Shown here: positions 20,682 to 34,800 of the stretch, piece after piece | Layout of the letters: each line of letters starts with the position of its first letter | Position numbering within the stretch: position 1 is the first letter of the stretch | Origin: Paramacrobiotus metropolitanus | Taxonomy: Eukaryota > Tardigrada > Eutardigrada > Parachela > Macrobiotidae | Length of the DNA stretch: 64,000 nt | Assembly (NCBI RefSeq): GCF_019649055.1 | Contig: NW_026570222.1 | Span: forward strand, 186,001 to 250,000 | Reading direction: 5' to 3' | Made by a program: the position numbers and the translations under genes | The notes under the pieces: generated by a model | Told to the model about the DNA's origin: nothing | Seen by the model: the letters and a program-made list of their open reading frames with translations, nothing else | The model's database searches: none

Positions 20682-22683
20682 TTATACAGAAGTAGCTGTA
20701 GTTGGAAGTAAACCTCGTCTTTCTTTCTGTCCTCGCCTCTTTCTAATTTTGGCGTTGTGCAGCTGGACTGGATCATGCATACTTGCAGCCGGAATGGAAT
20801 ACTTTGTGGTCGGTAATCGAAAACTGAACACATCACCCCACGACATGTTTTTCCCTATGCGTTCTCCATCTTTTAATGTTTGTGGTAAATCTGTCGAAGC
20901 CGTTTCCGGCAAGAAAAGTGCAAAGAATCCGGCAACTACACACAGACCACCGAATACGGCCAGAGGGAGAATGACGTAACTGTATCCCAAATGCACGATA
21001 AAAGGCGCCAAGCATCCCTGAAATAAACACAGGTAATTCAAACAGGCAGAGCACAGCATTGCATTGTTGTGAACTGCAAAACGTCACATGATGCAGTGTA
21101 GTGCATGCTTTAATATTGCTAATTTATATTTTATGTGCTCGAAACTTGTAAGTTTCAGTAGATGATACAAGCTCTTAAAGCACGTACTGCAATGGAAGCA
21201 AGTAAGCTGGTGACGGAATGACCTTCGGCGCGAACTACCGTCGGGAAGATTTCTGTAAAGCATTTTCCGCGATTATTCGAATATGCACCCAAATAAAAGT
21301 GCCACGTTACGTATTACCATCTTCCAGTAATTCGCCGATCAGGAATGTCAGCGTAATAAAAAATTTGGTAGATAATGATAGTGCCATAATGGCCGCAGTG
21401 ACGTCACCAGGCACGCCCACGGCGGAAATAGAAGAAGCTGCCGCGAGTCCCATTCCGATCACTAAGCAGAGGCGCCGTCCAAATTTATTACAAACGAACG
21501 TGGCAAAAATATATGGGGGTAGCTCAATTACAGCGGTAAGGAAGGAATTTAAATGGGGATCATCGCCAAATACTGGCGCATAATAATTCAGTCCCAGGAA
21601 AACTCCCAAATTACAAAAATTAATTAAAATTAAAATGAGCGTCTTCTTCCTGAGGTTGGGCGACCGGAACAAATCCGCCGCCGAATATTTTTGAGATTGC
21701 TCCTCGGATTCGATGTCCCGCAGCAATTTCGGCAACGCGACATCGAATTCCGGGGTGAGTTGTACGCCATTGACGCGGGCGATGTGCCTCAGCAATGCCT
21801 CCAGTTCGTCGTAACGACCTTTGGCCAATAACCATCTGGGCGATTCCGGATAGAAAAACCAAAGTCCAAAAATCAACAACATGGGACATGCCGTGACGAG
21901 CGCCAGCAAACGCCACGTTCGAATAAAATAGGCGATACCAATAACAATCACCACGCTCATCGTGTAACCGAACGAACAAACTGTGGATATCAGCACCCGC
22001 GTATCCCGTCCGGTAATCTCGATGCTCTGCATCAACGGAAGCGTATAGGAAAAAGACAACGTCGAACCCACCATAAATCGGCATACGCAATACAGTTCGA
22101 AGGTGTGAGAGAAGGAAGTTAAAACGGAAAATACTGACTGGAAGGCGATCATAATGAAATAGCCTTTCTTGCGTCCAAAATGATCCGCTAGAAACCCAAA
22201 GACCAATGGACCGAACACACCACCCATTGTTACCAGGGCTAAGGAAAGAGCTTGCAGAAGGCTTCGATCACATATTAATAAATACTCCGTAACGATGGTA
22301 TCTTGGAAAACGGAACGATCAAACTCCCATCCGAACTGACATGGAACAGTTTTATGAGAAGACAAACTGCCATTAGTCAGTTCGCTTATGTCTGATAGCG
22401 ACAATGCACTATAGTTGAGGTCGTACATGAAGCAGCGGCTGTGACCTTGCAGGGTCCCGTTGTGCTCATCCGGCGGCCAAAAGTGTTTGGTGGTAACGTT
22501 TACTGTGGCATTTTCCAGAGCGGGAATCTTACACCAGTAATCACCGGGAACAGCAGCAAAAAATACGGCATTATACGTCAAAAATCCACACGGAAACAAG
22601 GCCGCTTGAACCACCAGGAAAACAGTGAGTTTTTGATATTTCCCGAACGGACCAATCACATCCAAAATATCGTCGAAATCCAT
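20682..22683 (-). CDS. SLC22-family organic ion transporter (three exons)
   Basis: Plasma-membrane major-facilitator carrier of the organic cation/anion/carnitine transporter family. Exons 21318-22683, 21188-21252 and 20682-21017 join in frame to 588 residues, close to the usual 540-600. After TM1 comes the long extracellular loop typical of SLC22, with cysteines and several N-x-S/T sites. The loop between TM2 and TM3 holds the MFS signature (LADHFGRKKGYF), and the loop after TM6 carries FYPESPRWLLAKGR, the family motif. The 65-nt middle exon encodes EIFPTVVRAEG, the conserved start of the TM11 region. The last exon encodes CLAPFIVHLGY and FLPET, then a basic cytoplasmic tail. Substrate cannot be told from sequence. 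The start ATG at 22683 gives the expected short cytosolic N terminus. Confidence 0.95.
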
Positions 22684-24052
22684 ATTCGCGACCAGTACTT
22701 AAGGAGTTCAGGAGATCATTAGCAGGAGATCATTAGCCCAAGGCGGCCCAGCGCAGGCTTCGTCAAACAACATAGCTACGGCTACTGATATCCAGGTCGT
22801 GGCTGTACATTTGAAAACGCACTATGCGTTATTAATTGTTCCTGATATTGCTATCAAAGCAAGAAGATAAGCAATAATTCAGTTGTATAGTTATACTGTG
22901 GCATTCCAGAGAGTTGTGTTGGTCCTGTTTGCCTACCCAGCTGTGTTCTGGTAAAATTGTAGGTGTAATGAGCGGCAATTTGTGCTGATATTTGGAAAAC
23001 AAATGCGTTGTTGATAAGCAAACGCAAAATGCCGACGGAAACGTAACTGTGCCCGAGGTACAATATCTTGTGATTGCGTAATAACACTTCCATACCATAA
23101 TAAATTATGCCGACAAGTGCAGTACATGCACTGTATGTACTCTATTTACGTTAAAATTTTTGTAGCACCCATACTCACACTCGGACTAGTACTGTAGTTT
23201 ATTTTTTCGGTGCATTAAAGCTGCACTAGACAAAACCCGACATAATCAACAATTCGTTTTCATAACTTAAGTAGATCAAAATTTATGAAATTAAAAAGCT
23301 CACATATCTTACTGATTCACACTTGCTGTTTTTCGTTATGCACTGAAGCGCGTTGTAATTAACTTGATAGCCTTCTCTTTTATTAGTGGCTTTTGCTAGT
23401 GGCTTTCATCATTATACGTTTTATTTATCCAGGTTTAAATTCCCATGCTAGATTTCGATCATAACCCTTAATGGGTTACCTGCCTGCCTTTACAATAAAA
23501 ATAAACCTGAGTGCTGTTAAACCAATGAACCAAGATCCGTTCTTTAACTAAAAAAGAACATTAAGCATGTTTCCTGTGTGTATAATAAAAGATTAAATTA
23601 AGTATTCGTGTAACAGAATACCAAAGCAGTACAAATAACAACTTTTTCGGTTGTTCACATTTGTAGTATATTCTCAATCGCAGCAAAGCTTCCGGCGACT
23701 CCGTCGAAATGTATAGCAAGACCGCCATAATTGTTCGCAGATGTGGCGGAAACCTGGATTGAAGCGAGCAGTGGTCAAGTGCATTCGTAGATTTATCGGA
23801 ACGTTTACAACCTATTCTGTGTTCACCTGTTCAACGCAGCAATTTAAGGGTGTATTCGATAAACTGCTTGCAACGCCGTCATTAATCTGCAGTCTGAAAG
23901 TTCCTGAAAATTTCATACAATCGTCAAAACTGTTACTGCAAACTTATGGCTATGTTCCTACAGGTCGCAATGGAAACGCACAAATATCTGTCAGTAATCT
24001 ACATACAATACGTTGTAGACAGTTGCTGACACTGTGGGAATAGATTTTTGTA
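22684..24052. other. Spacer between SLC22 and FAM151-like genes
   Basis: About 1.4 kb holding the SLC22 promoter side and the 3' flank of the FAM151-like gene. ORFs at 22832-23127 and 23741-24043 are short, overlap in several frames and match nothing I know. I see no RNA gene or repeat. Confidence 0.4.
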
Positions 24053-27000
24053 CTAACGCGCGCAAGAACGGATGTCATCCACAGCAGTCACAGTTAAGAT
24101 GTCGGAGGATTGTAGAGGCGGTACAGTGTAGGAAGTAATCTGGTTCCCAGTCCATTCTAATCTTGCGAGTTGCTTCAAGTTTGCATCTGAATCGTCCCAG
24201 TTTATAGCAAATGTTCCGGATTGAAGGGAGACCGAACCATCCACCGCTACCACCAAGCGCAGTGCATTTTTCACTCCCGGTGGCCAATTGGGAAGAACCG
24301 TAGTGAGTCGGTTGTTTGACGACAGGTTATCACCGAATGCAAACCTGAAAGTCACCTGTAAAAGTACTGTGTCAGAAATGTTATGTACTTCAATATCTAA
24401 AGTAAACCAACCCTAGAGTAAACCATTATTATCAATGTTTATGAGCAATAAACACTTCCGGCATTCGTTTTCCTTTTGTAAAAGATGTACTGTTCCAGCG
24501 CGCTGGTGCATATATAATAAGCCTCTGACGCTCAAAAAACGTAACGAGCAAAACAGTACTTAAACTCAAATATAACCTCAAAAATAATAATCAGAAAAAA
24601 AAGCAGAAACTGCTAACTGGTAAACAGCTGATGTTGAAGGGTTCAGCTGTTATACTGTACCTCGGATTTATCATTAATAATCAGCGATTTCTGACTGTTC
24701 ACAAGTAGTCCATGGCCATTCAGCAAAAGGACACTATTGGTTCCCATATAAGAATATTGCGGCAAAGCGGTCATATAAAACTGTGTCAAAATGTCGTGCA
24801 ACAAAGGCCGCTCAACTGCGCTATTCGGCAGAAAATCCTTTTTTCGGTCATGAAATTCCGCCATCATCCAGTCAAATAAATCATAGTACACCTTGTCAGC
24901 CGGAAATTGAGTCCGGAACAGCAACAAGTCGCTCACTCTGGTGTACTCAACGTCGGCTACAATCAGTGGCGTTAAATACTGCCAATACAGCTTTGCAAGG
25001 ACCGATTGCCCCTCCACGTATGTATGTTGTAAGTATGCATAAAGTCATTAAAATGTCATCTGAAGCCGTGCACAACGCTGATATACTGGACTGGCTGACC
25101 TATGTTGGTCCATAACGTGAACGTCGGTTTCCGGCCGGGAATCAAATCCGCCAACCACCGCAACTGACGTACTGAATTTAAAGCGAAAACGGCGCGAATT
25201 GGGAATGTTACGGGCTGTGTCGAGTCAGGCTGTTGTCTGATGACATCCAGCATCTGCTTAACATGTTTCCACGAGTATTTGCCAACATCACAGCTTTGAG
25301 TTGGACAGTTTGTGACCCAACCAATACTAAGAACACTAATCAACAGAACCAATGTTAGCCGGAACGAATAAAAATGCGGCAACAGCAATTTCCATGATAC
25401 AGAATACAGACTGTCCATCAATAAAATGGTGAAAATGCGGTGGATTACAAAGCAAAGGTCACTTGCCTTTGAGCAAATTTGTATGCAGCAACAAGAAACT
25501 GCTGTGCATTAACTCCGATCCCAGGAGCATTCACAGGACCAGCGCCAATAATATCTGCAGATACAGGCAGTAACCGACCAACTCCCACGTTATTTTATCG
25601 TTATAATTTAAGACCACATCTATAAGGAACTCCCGATAATACCAATAAAATCGCTTCTGGACGTTAGCAAAACACAGATACGTACATGGTACAGGTCACT
25701 TTACCAGCATTTAGCCACAACGGCACGCTGAGCTACAACAGAAAAATAAAAAAGCAGTTAGAAAAAAAGTTCACAAAGTACAGCTTGGATTCTTCTTACG
25801 CAAACCGAAGAAGTTTAAAATTCTAATCCAACATGCAAATACAGAAATGAAGCGGTGAACGATAGAGTTTATGTTCTGGATTGTATAATAAAAATCATGA
25901 AAAACACTCAACGTGTATATACCGCTATTACTGTAATAGATATACTTAAAACCGTACGTTATTAATAAATAAATAACCATACGTTTTCAGCCGTACGTTA
26001 TTAGAAAAACATATGTTACGTTATTCATAAATATACTCACTTAAAATAATACTTCGAAGTCTTACAGTTCGTATATATGTTACGTTTCTTTAAACAAAAA
26101 GCTGCAATCGTAAAATCTATCTGTGCTTGCACCGTGTTTTCGTGGACTATAGGCATCCGTTACAACGCAATTGTTTTTCGACGCGCTGTTTTTGATATAC
26201 GCAACCATATTTTTGACAAAATTTCGGACACCTTTTCAGGAATTTTTTTCCACACAGTCGATGATACTATAGGCTTATAGCCATGTCCGGCACGTTTTGG
26301 ACAGGGCGGGCTTCACTTTTCTGATTGTCTTAACAAAGTGTGAAAATATTTCAAAGCCGGTCTTGCAAAATCTGAAAAATGTCCTAAGGTCAAGAAAATA
26401 TGGGCGGATAGCGTGATAAAAAATAACCATTCTTCATTTTTGAAAGAGGATGGCAACAGTCATTTTCTAATATTAATGCAGCCTAAATCACGCTGGTTTT
26501 ATGGTGTGTGATTGAAGATTTGTCTACGAACAAACAGCCCCTCATATTCATTTTCGCAGCGATGTTTTTAACTTAACCAAAAGTAACGTTCAGAGCTAAT
26601 TAATATTAGCAAATTCTCTCCGCTTCTCCGTAAGAGCATGTGGTACTACTACTACGTGTACTTGCGTTATGGGAATGCCGTTGGAGAATGGCGACGGAAG
26701 GCGGGACCACATCAATTGACTTGAAATCCAGCTTTATCCCTTTCCTACCGTTTTCGATGACCAGCGAAATCCATTCTCCCAAAGTGATGTCACTGAAAAG
26801 TGGCAAATGTCACCGATGTTTTAATTGACTTCATACAAATATTAGCTTCCGAAAGAATGAGCCGCACGAATTGTTTAACCTGGGATCGTCCGACGAATGT
26901 GCCATAAAGGGAACCAACTCGCCATCTACAGAAAGCAGAAAGAAATGTATAACCAAATCTGTCAAAATACTGACTAGTGATTTGTTTTTGCTCATGCTGA

Positions 27001-28736
27001 TAACTATGTCCCGTAAAACGTCGCAACATGCCAAGTGTTAACACAATAAGACGGAAGCAAACGTTTCGGTTGAAAACACCAAACGCACGCCATATGACGA
27101 AAAATCGGCAGAATTACTGCAGTCACGACCTTGTTTTTTAACATTCTTTACATGAATTTAGTTCGTAAGATCAAAATTGATAATTCAAAAATTATGTTTG
27201 GTCATTACGGTGATATTCACCTGATTCTCTTTGCAAACTCACGTCCGCTTCCAGCATTTGTACGCTAACGTCTGAAAATTCAACACAAATTAAAAAAAGG
27301 CAAAACTGGTATTCCAGTTTTAAGCAGGAAGAACCGAATATCGATGTTTCGTAAGAAAAGCCAGTTGTCCACTCCGCTTGTAATGTATAACACATAACAC
27401 AGTATAAGCGATACAATATACAGAAATATTATATAATTCTGAAGTTGCATACGACACTCGCAAATTAAGCAATAGTACGATCTCCATAATTTATAAACCG
27501 TGCACTGTTTTTTACATAGTTAGTACCACAGTTATTATGTACTTACCATCCAATGCATTTTCCAAACGTCTCCGAGAATTCACCGCATGCGCCCATGTTA
27601 TTTCCGAAGCATCATTTGGTTTGTTGAAGAAAGCCAAAGCGTCCATGTAGCTCTTATTTAAATCTGCAGGCACAAAGGTCCTGAGATGTTGAGGGGTTTG
27701 TTTTTCTCCGAGGACTTGAAAACAAAGCTAATATTAATAGTTTAATACCTGTCATCATAATACAGCAATAAAACTATATGTTTCCTTCTCCTAAAATGTT
27801 TATGCTGACAAGCAACATAGCATGCAGCAATGGAAGCTAAATTGGCAGGAGATGATTATTGAATAACTACTGATTACGATAAAAATTTGCAGTTATTAAT
27901 TATCACTTTCACTCACGTTCCAGAATTTGAGGATATTTTATGACTTCTTACTCTGAGGTTGTGAGCAGCCACAATTTTTCCCAACAAATAATAAGCAGAA
28001 TTTGCTACTTTTTGGTATAAAATTGAAAATTATTCCTAGTACTCGTATTACAAAGTATAAATTATTTCAGCTGATGTAGCGTAGCACAAATTTTGCAGCT
28101 GTGATTGCGGGATAGCTTTGCGCCGCTGACTTCACTCTGTACGGTATGTACGGTACCGTTATGTGACAGGAAACGTTCACTTGACTAATGCGACTGTCCC
28201 GTGTGGTAACAGTAATTTATAATTTTTAAATAGATACCTATGTACCTATCTCCAACAACAAACTAGTTGTTGGAGACCCAGAAGTTTTTGTGGATACCTA
28301 TGTTGATTCTCACAAATCAGATAGAACAAACTTGCAGTTACAAACATGCAATCATGTCTTCCGGTCTCTATCGGAGCAAAACTTGTACAGAAGCGGAAAT
28401 CTTCGGACAACAGAGAGAAGTTGACAACACTTCTGGGTCAGTTTTTGCCGCATCTAATATTACATAAGTAGTTTTCCACCTATATCCTAAATCGTTACAT
28501 TTTTTGTTCTTTTACGTACTACGAAGGGAGCGAGAGGATGGTTCATGAATCGTTTAAGCCTTTACGGAAACATTTATGATGATTTATCAATATGTATTGC
28601 TACGTACACTCGCGGAGCTGAACCAGCGCATAACAGATGTCAAAACAATTAATTACCCACCCGGTCCCATGGCATTGTAAAGTGCTTCAGATCTTCCTGA
28701 AATAACCAAAATCACGACCACCCATATTAATGTCAT
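24053..28736 (-). CDS. FAM151/menorin-like secreted protein (DUF2181), nine exons
   Basis: Homologue of FAM151A/B; the nematode relative MNR-1 (menorin) acts in skin to pattern sensory dendrites. Exons: 28661-28736, 27547-27714, 27221-27271, 26880-26925, 26662-26792, 25467-25581, 25100-25335, 24661-24956, 24053-24355; 473 residues. Exon 1 encodes a signal peptide (MTLIWVVVILVISG). Family motifs in order: TWAHAVNSRRRLENAL, QMLEADV, VPFMAHSSDDP, KGIKLDFKSIDVV, SADIIGAGPVNA, LSIGWVTN, QPVTFPIRAV, FTLWTN, DKVYYDLFDW. The GIKLDFKS and MLEADV acidic residues resemble the phosphodiesterase-like fold seen in relatives. One intron (25336-25466) appears to use a GC donor (AAAG before GCAAGT). The exon 6 acceptor at 25581 lacks a good pyrimidine tract. 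The last exon (24053-24355) joins in frame but its family match is weak. Only one DUF2181 unit is present, as in FAM151B. Confidence 0.88.
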
Positions 28737-29449
28737 GGTGCAATTAAACACCAACTTAGTGAAGTTACTAATCAAAATAATTATAACAACGAAAGAGTAC
28801 CGGAAGTAAGCATGCTTCCCCGCTTTTCGTCTACAGTAAGCTTGTAAGTTCTCAAAGATCTGCATTCATGAATAATTGACAATATCCCTTGACAATATCA
28901 TGTCCCTTGATATCAACAGCTGATAACATACAAGGACAATTATATCTAAAGCTTTACTGGGGACGACTGAGTGATTGTGCTTTTTACAGATCGTAAATTC
29001 TTGACGGCAGAATATAAAAGGATACCCATATAAACTGTCAGTTCTGTTGCACGGGTAAAATCAAACAATGAACCGTCTGAAGTGAAAACCATCTCACAAT
29101 ACCCAGAAAACCTACCAAAAGTTAACTGCACAGAACTAAAACGGTTTCACACCCAATTGTTCAACGAATGCAGTAAACATTAAATACAGTATCAAACCAG
29201 AAATAATTCGTAGCGCAACAACAAACCAGCTGCAAATCTAGGAGACTTTAAGAATAGAAAAGAAAACTAACAAATTTAACAACATATATTTAAGGCACAC
29301 GTGCTGGAACGGGATTGACTTGAGTGGCAAGAAAGCCAGTTGCTTGACAGATAGCTGTCGTGGAAATGAGCTGTCCACAGCGAAAATACTGAATCGTAGG
29401 CTAGGCCAAAATCCGGAAATAACGATAACTTTCCTTTGTTTTGATGCAT
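28737..29449. other. Spacer between FAM151-like and TEAD genes
   Basis: About 0.7 kb, tandem orientation: the TEAD 3' end faces the FAM151-like start. It should hold the FAM151-like promoter and the TEAD 3' UTR. No other coding content is visible. Confidence 0.4.
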
Positions 29450-31871
29450 TTAATCTTTGACTAATCGGTAAACGTGATGCTGCGTGCCGTGATCGCTGGT
29501 TGAGACTTCAAAAACGAAGGCCAGGCAAATGAGAATTTCTTTGGTGTCGTCATTTGTAATCACCTACAGAAAGCAGATTTTACACTATTCGTAATGTCAC
29601 AGTTTCGCTTCAGTATTATTAATAAAATCAAGGCAGAAAAACGAAAGCGTTCATTCTAGAACTCTACTTTAACTAGAGGTTTACTAGATATAACCTTTTC
29701 ACAGATCATAAGAAATTAAGAAAACAGGTCCAGTTATAATCATCCATTACCTACCTGTAATATCGTGAAGTTTTCGAGCACACTGTTCATCATATCCTTT
29801 TGTGGAAGATCCTTTAGTTTAAGAACAAAGTTGATCATGTATTCGCACATCTGTGATCGACTGATCCTGTAAGACACAAAGGCAAGGTAAATAGACTCTT
29901 TTTTATTAATAGGCACATATTTGATTATGTTCGATGAGTAAACGTCCTTTGTAATCTGACTAACAAGAATAATACAAATAAAGAGCGTACCGATACATGT
30001 AACGGCCTCCCTCAAAGCGAGCAACATCTTTCTACAAACATAAACAACATAAATGTGGGGCTACTTCTATTCATAAACTCGGTGTTCGTTGCCTTCGACG
30101 TCAGCGCAAAATATGTCACACACATATCGGTTGAGCAGGAAAGATATGACAGGAATGCTCATACCTCCACTTTTTCCACCACTTGCTTGCCAAATGAACA
30201 CACCCTCGTTGAGCACTGAATGGTCATGCTTTCGGCACTTTCAAAACTGCAAAAACAAAAAATTAATACTGATTCACAGAGCACGCGCAAGACGATCACC
30301 CCACAGTAGCATACAATTTCACCAACGTCCACACTTACGTGCTTGAGACACCGTAGAAAGCACTGGAATCAATATCGGAACAGTTGATATCCGCCTATCG
30401 TGACACACAAACCACTTCATAATTATCACGTAACCACTACTCTCAAAAGGTGTTGCATAGTGCACGAAATCAGCATTTTTAGATTTACCCAGAATTTCAC
30501 CAGAAAGAATGCATTCGTGGGCCCTTTTTCATACAGTTCCTTCAAACCGCCTCTTTTCTCGGGAAATTTGTCATAGATTTGTCGAAAGTCAATGGTCTGA
30601 AAAAAAAACTTGGTTCCGCTGTTGATCAAATTTCTAAAAATAAAATAACATCATTCACCTCTAGTGCCGGTTCCACTCCCGTTGAAGGACCAATGTTCAC
30701 AAAGACGTGTTTCTGGAAGGTTTACAAGACAGATCTTAAACCACTAATTTTCGCTTCCGGTCAAGAATTTTAACGATACCACTCCAGTTTCAAAAATCTA
30801 GTATGTATGTATGTATCTGACGTTTGCAACTAGCAATCAGTAGGACTAGAAATGTACATGAAACGCGGAAAGAAAAAACATAGGATGTATTTACCGAATC
30901 AGGGTCACGGTGGCTTTCCACAAAAGCCTGAAAATCCAGTAACCGCAACTTGTGCGACGCAATGGACCTGCCGTCGTATGTGATATTATTGCCATTATTT
31001 TGCATAAGGCTTGTTCCCGAAAGAACAGACGAAGGAAAGCCGGCACTGTTCAGGCATGGCTTGATACTAGACAGACATATCGAAATCATGGAAAGCACAA
31101 ACGTTATTTAAATTATAAACATCATCCAACAGCTTACTCTGGTCCATGGGATCCACTGTTTGGCCAGAACTGAAATACAAAATCACAATGACGAAGCAAC
31201 CAAAGAAAAAAGTTAAACGGGCACTCACTGTGGCCGGTCCGTAAGCCGCATTGGCCCCGGCCAGTCCCAAGGTTGGAAGCGGAAGTCCAGCTCCTGCATT
31301 CTTATTTGGAAACATTGTGGCAGAGACAATCTGTGCCGAAGACATAGTTGACATAACCTGCATGGCTTTCTCTTTGGCACTATGATCCTAAATTCAAATT
31401 CATCAGCTAGTTATTACCTTCACCAGCGATTATATCAGTAGCAGCATACCTTCAATTTCGACTGGATTTCTCTAGACTTTTTTCGAGCCAACACCTGAAT
31501 GTGACTGGACACCTGCTTGCGGGTGCGAGTTTTTCCCGTTCGCACTTTGATATAGCGGGCGATAAGCTCGTTCCGGCCTAGGAAAATGGTAATACAAACT
31601 AATTCGCATAATTATACAATCACAATAAAAACCACTTGATAATCTGACAATATCATATCAGCAAATGGTAAAGCAGGTTTCAATAACACTCACCATACAT
31701 CTTGCCCTCGTCGGATAAGATTATCTTTCGACGTCCGCATGGAGGATAAATCTGCAGCGCTTCCTGGAAGCTCTGTTCGATATCAGGCGACCAAACGCCT
31801 TCGGCATCACTGTTGCCCAATTCACTCTCGGTGTTGTCATCTTCGCTTCGCGGGCTCCCCACATCATCCAT
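29450..31871 (-). CDS. TEAD: TEAD/Scalloped transcription factor (12 coding exons)
   Basis: Nuclear DNA-binding partner of YAP/Yorkie at the end of the Hippo pathway. Exons: 31694-31871, 31450-31577, 31229-31387, 31138-31169, 30895-31066, 30659-30712, 30489-30596, 30339-30394, 30165-30246, 29991-30031, 29755-29866, 29450-29563; all phases agree and give 411 residues (human TEAD1 has 426). The TEA domain starts near residue 22 ([18 protein letters not shown]) and includes [17 protein letters not shown]. The C-terminal YAP-binding domain includes [46 protein letters not shown] and ends HHVYRLVKD, as in all TEADs. The palmitoylated cysteine of TEAD1 (C359) corresponds to the Cys in SQMCEYM and is kept. 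The acceptor lies 2 nt before the ATG at 31871, so at least one upstream non-coding exon is likely. The microexons of 32 and 41 nt are real by frame and homology. Confidence 0.97.
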
Positions 31872-34800
31872 CACTAACAAATAAACAACAGCAATTAACC
31901 ATGCATACAACAAACTGATCCTTCATAGGTGTATCCGTGTATGAAACAAAGTTAAAAGTTTCAGAGGTTCTTAGTAGGGTAATTACCGTATTTTATGAAA
32001 CAGTGACCCTTTCCGATTTGAAAGCCGGTCTCGAAATGTAGATCCCACTGAAGGGTTGTTGTTTTTTTCAAGTTTTCCCCACCCCATCCCACACCCATAC
32101 GATAAAATAGCGACCCCGGGTCACTTTTTGGTAAAATACAATACGGTATGTAGATTAAAAATACCATAACGCTTTCGTCGCGGTGACAATGGGTATCTTC
32201 AAAAAATGACAAATTAACGGAGAAGTGTTAACAAGGTTAACCCTAACTACGTAATATAACTGGTTGCCACAGCTGCAATAGTTGATGTAGTGAAATGCGA
32301 GCCTCCAGAATTATTTTTCCATGCTCACATCTGCAAAATGTGCTGCCTAAAAATAAAGTAGCTTCTCTTTACCGCTTAAAATAAAAGGCAGATAATGACG
32401 TATTATTGACAACAAATTCGGTATTTAGTAGTGCATCGACAATCCTGTAAGTGAAGCAGAAATCCTGCGCGCTGTTGTTCACTTTCGTTCGTGCTGATGC
32501 AGACTACAAAATGCCGACTCAACTGGATGAAAAATTGTAATCATATTGTGCTTTTATCAGTTAGCAGGCGACAGCGGAACAGTGAAACTGAAAGATTGTC
32601 CCGGCAGCAGTGAGCAGTAACTTCAAGAGGAAGCAGAAATTCTCAAGAAAAAGAAAACACCCAGGCTGAGTGAGGCGCCTAACAGAATTCGAGGCCGCTC
32701 ACAACTTTTAGCCCTGTCATAATCGCATCCAATTAAAATATTTCAGTCTAAACTTAGCACTGTAATGAGTAGATAGCAAAACAGACCTTGATTTAACTGT
32801 TAGGCCCAATCCAGCAACAACTTAACGTCGCCGCAAACCTCAAGTATTAGATTAATTGTAAGTAATACCGTGGTCACTCCACTTGTTCCAATCATCACAG
32901 TGAATATACATAACATTATCACACTCACTCTTAATACGTGGTTTATTATCAATGCGGCACCTTACAAACTGTAAATTTACAATTTCTTTCACATTTCTAG
33001 GCTTCAGAACGAAATTACGTAAAATTTTAATAATTTCAGTTTGATTGCATTAGGGCAGCAGGGTGCACGTAAAAAGTAATACTTTTCTTTTTTTATTTAT
33101 TCAAGGATTGACACAAATTATCGAGTATTTTTAACGACTGTTCATAAACTTTTCACGCCTCATTTACACCTGCGTCCTGATTTGAGATATTTATACAAAA
33201 ATATTACGAAAATGTTTGTGATGGCATCATGGCACCATCCAAGCTTCTTCGCATTATTCATTTAAGGCCCCTCTTATCACGAGTCTACGGCTGAAAAAAT
33301 TGTGCGGAAGCATTACCGCTTCACTTCGGTTTTGTAGCCTGAGTGAGCCTAACAACAATTCGACACCATTCATAATTATTAACTGCATTACTTTCGAAAT
33401 CTGTTGCGCTGAAAAATGCTTTTAATATATGCACAAAATCATGTGCGCTACTGCAAAGCGCAACCACGTTCAGTTTCGTTTGCATTCCTGGCAGTACTAG
33501 TCCCACAAGAGTCACTGACACCCATCCCCTTGTTCATCGCAAATAAAAAAAAAACCTTCGGCGGTGAAAATTTATATGAAGACCACAGACCAATATGACA
33601 AAAGTTTATCTCAGGAGAGAACACAGATTTCTAGAGCAAACTCTAAAAATCTACAACATATACCCTAGTAAATACTGTACGTTCCATGCACCGCATCCGC
33701 TAGCATGAGCAGCCCAAAATCAACAATAAGAAGGCTGAAGAAAGGACAAGATTTACGACTGATGGAATAATAACTCCTATCGGGATAACATCTTTACAGT
33801 TTTATACCAAGTCTTTTATTAATAAGCTTACTCTATCACTTAGTGAAAAGTAAAAGTCAAAACGAAAATGCTAACGTAATGCTGACTAAATAACGCATAC
33901 CCAGCAGTAGAAAAATAAATAACTTCGCACACGTTTACTTTGTCGATATTAGCGTACTCGTTTATTTCAGTGTCCGGTACGGAGCAAAACTTTTTAAGAT
34001 ATGGAATCATCAAACGTTGGTAATAAATAATAGCTAATATTATAATTATGGACTTATGGTAACATATTATTCTTCATTTTGTGCTTATACTAGCGACGAG
34101 TGTCAACTCAATATACAACTGTATGTAAACAATACCATTTCCTGATCAACACAGCGCAAATTTCAACACGATTATTATGCCTGAAGATGGAAGAAGGAGA
34201 ACTGCTGGCGAGTGGCGACCTACCGTTGAAATTGCCGCAATCGCACGCACCGGGTCTACTTGCTCCGCCCAAGGCGTCTTGTTAACTGCTGCTTTTTCAC
34301 TTTCGCTCTGTCCACACCGTACAAATTTCTTCTCCAAACATCAAACTGAACAACAGCGAATTACCTGGAAAAGAAATCTTTTCCTGTATTAACGCTTTTA
34401 TGTCTCTACGAGCCTCAAATAAGACGTATGTAGTGCATATAAACTACGAATAAACCTATGCAGTTATTGTAATACACAAAGTCTAAATAAGAAAATTATC
34501 AATGTAGCGTCATGAAAAGTCTTTCCACAAAAACAGTTAAGTAATGAATGTGTTATACGTCCCCCAAATTCCAATACGCTATCTCCAATTTACCACATCG
34601 TCCAGAAACAGAACATGCTTCGATTTACAACCAAGCAGACCGTAACACAACTAGAAAACGTCACCGTAATTTCGTAAACACACCAAACAGTTCAGAGCCG
34701 TGTCGGCATTCGGTATTAATAGCTGACGTAGTTGGTCTAAGCACGCTGTTAATAGTTTCTCTACCACTTTGAACATAAAATCTTACACTATGGTAATAAT

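Noticed and set aside
23741-24043. 100-codon plus-strand ORF next to the FAM151-like gene
   Set aside because: No similarity recognised and no link to a neighbouring exon; treated as chance.
29740-30027. Minus-strand ORF that looks like a small secreted protein
   Set aside because: Its start is the TEAD exon 29991-30031 read in another frame, its middle is an intron and its end is the TEAD exon 29755-29866.
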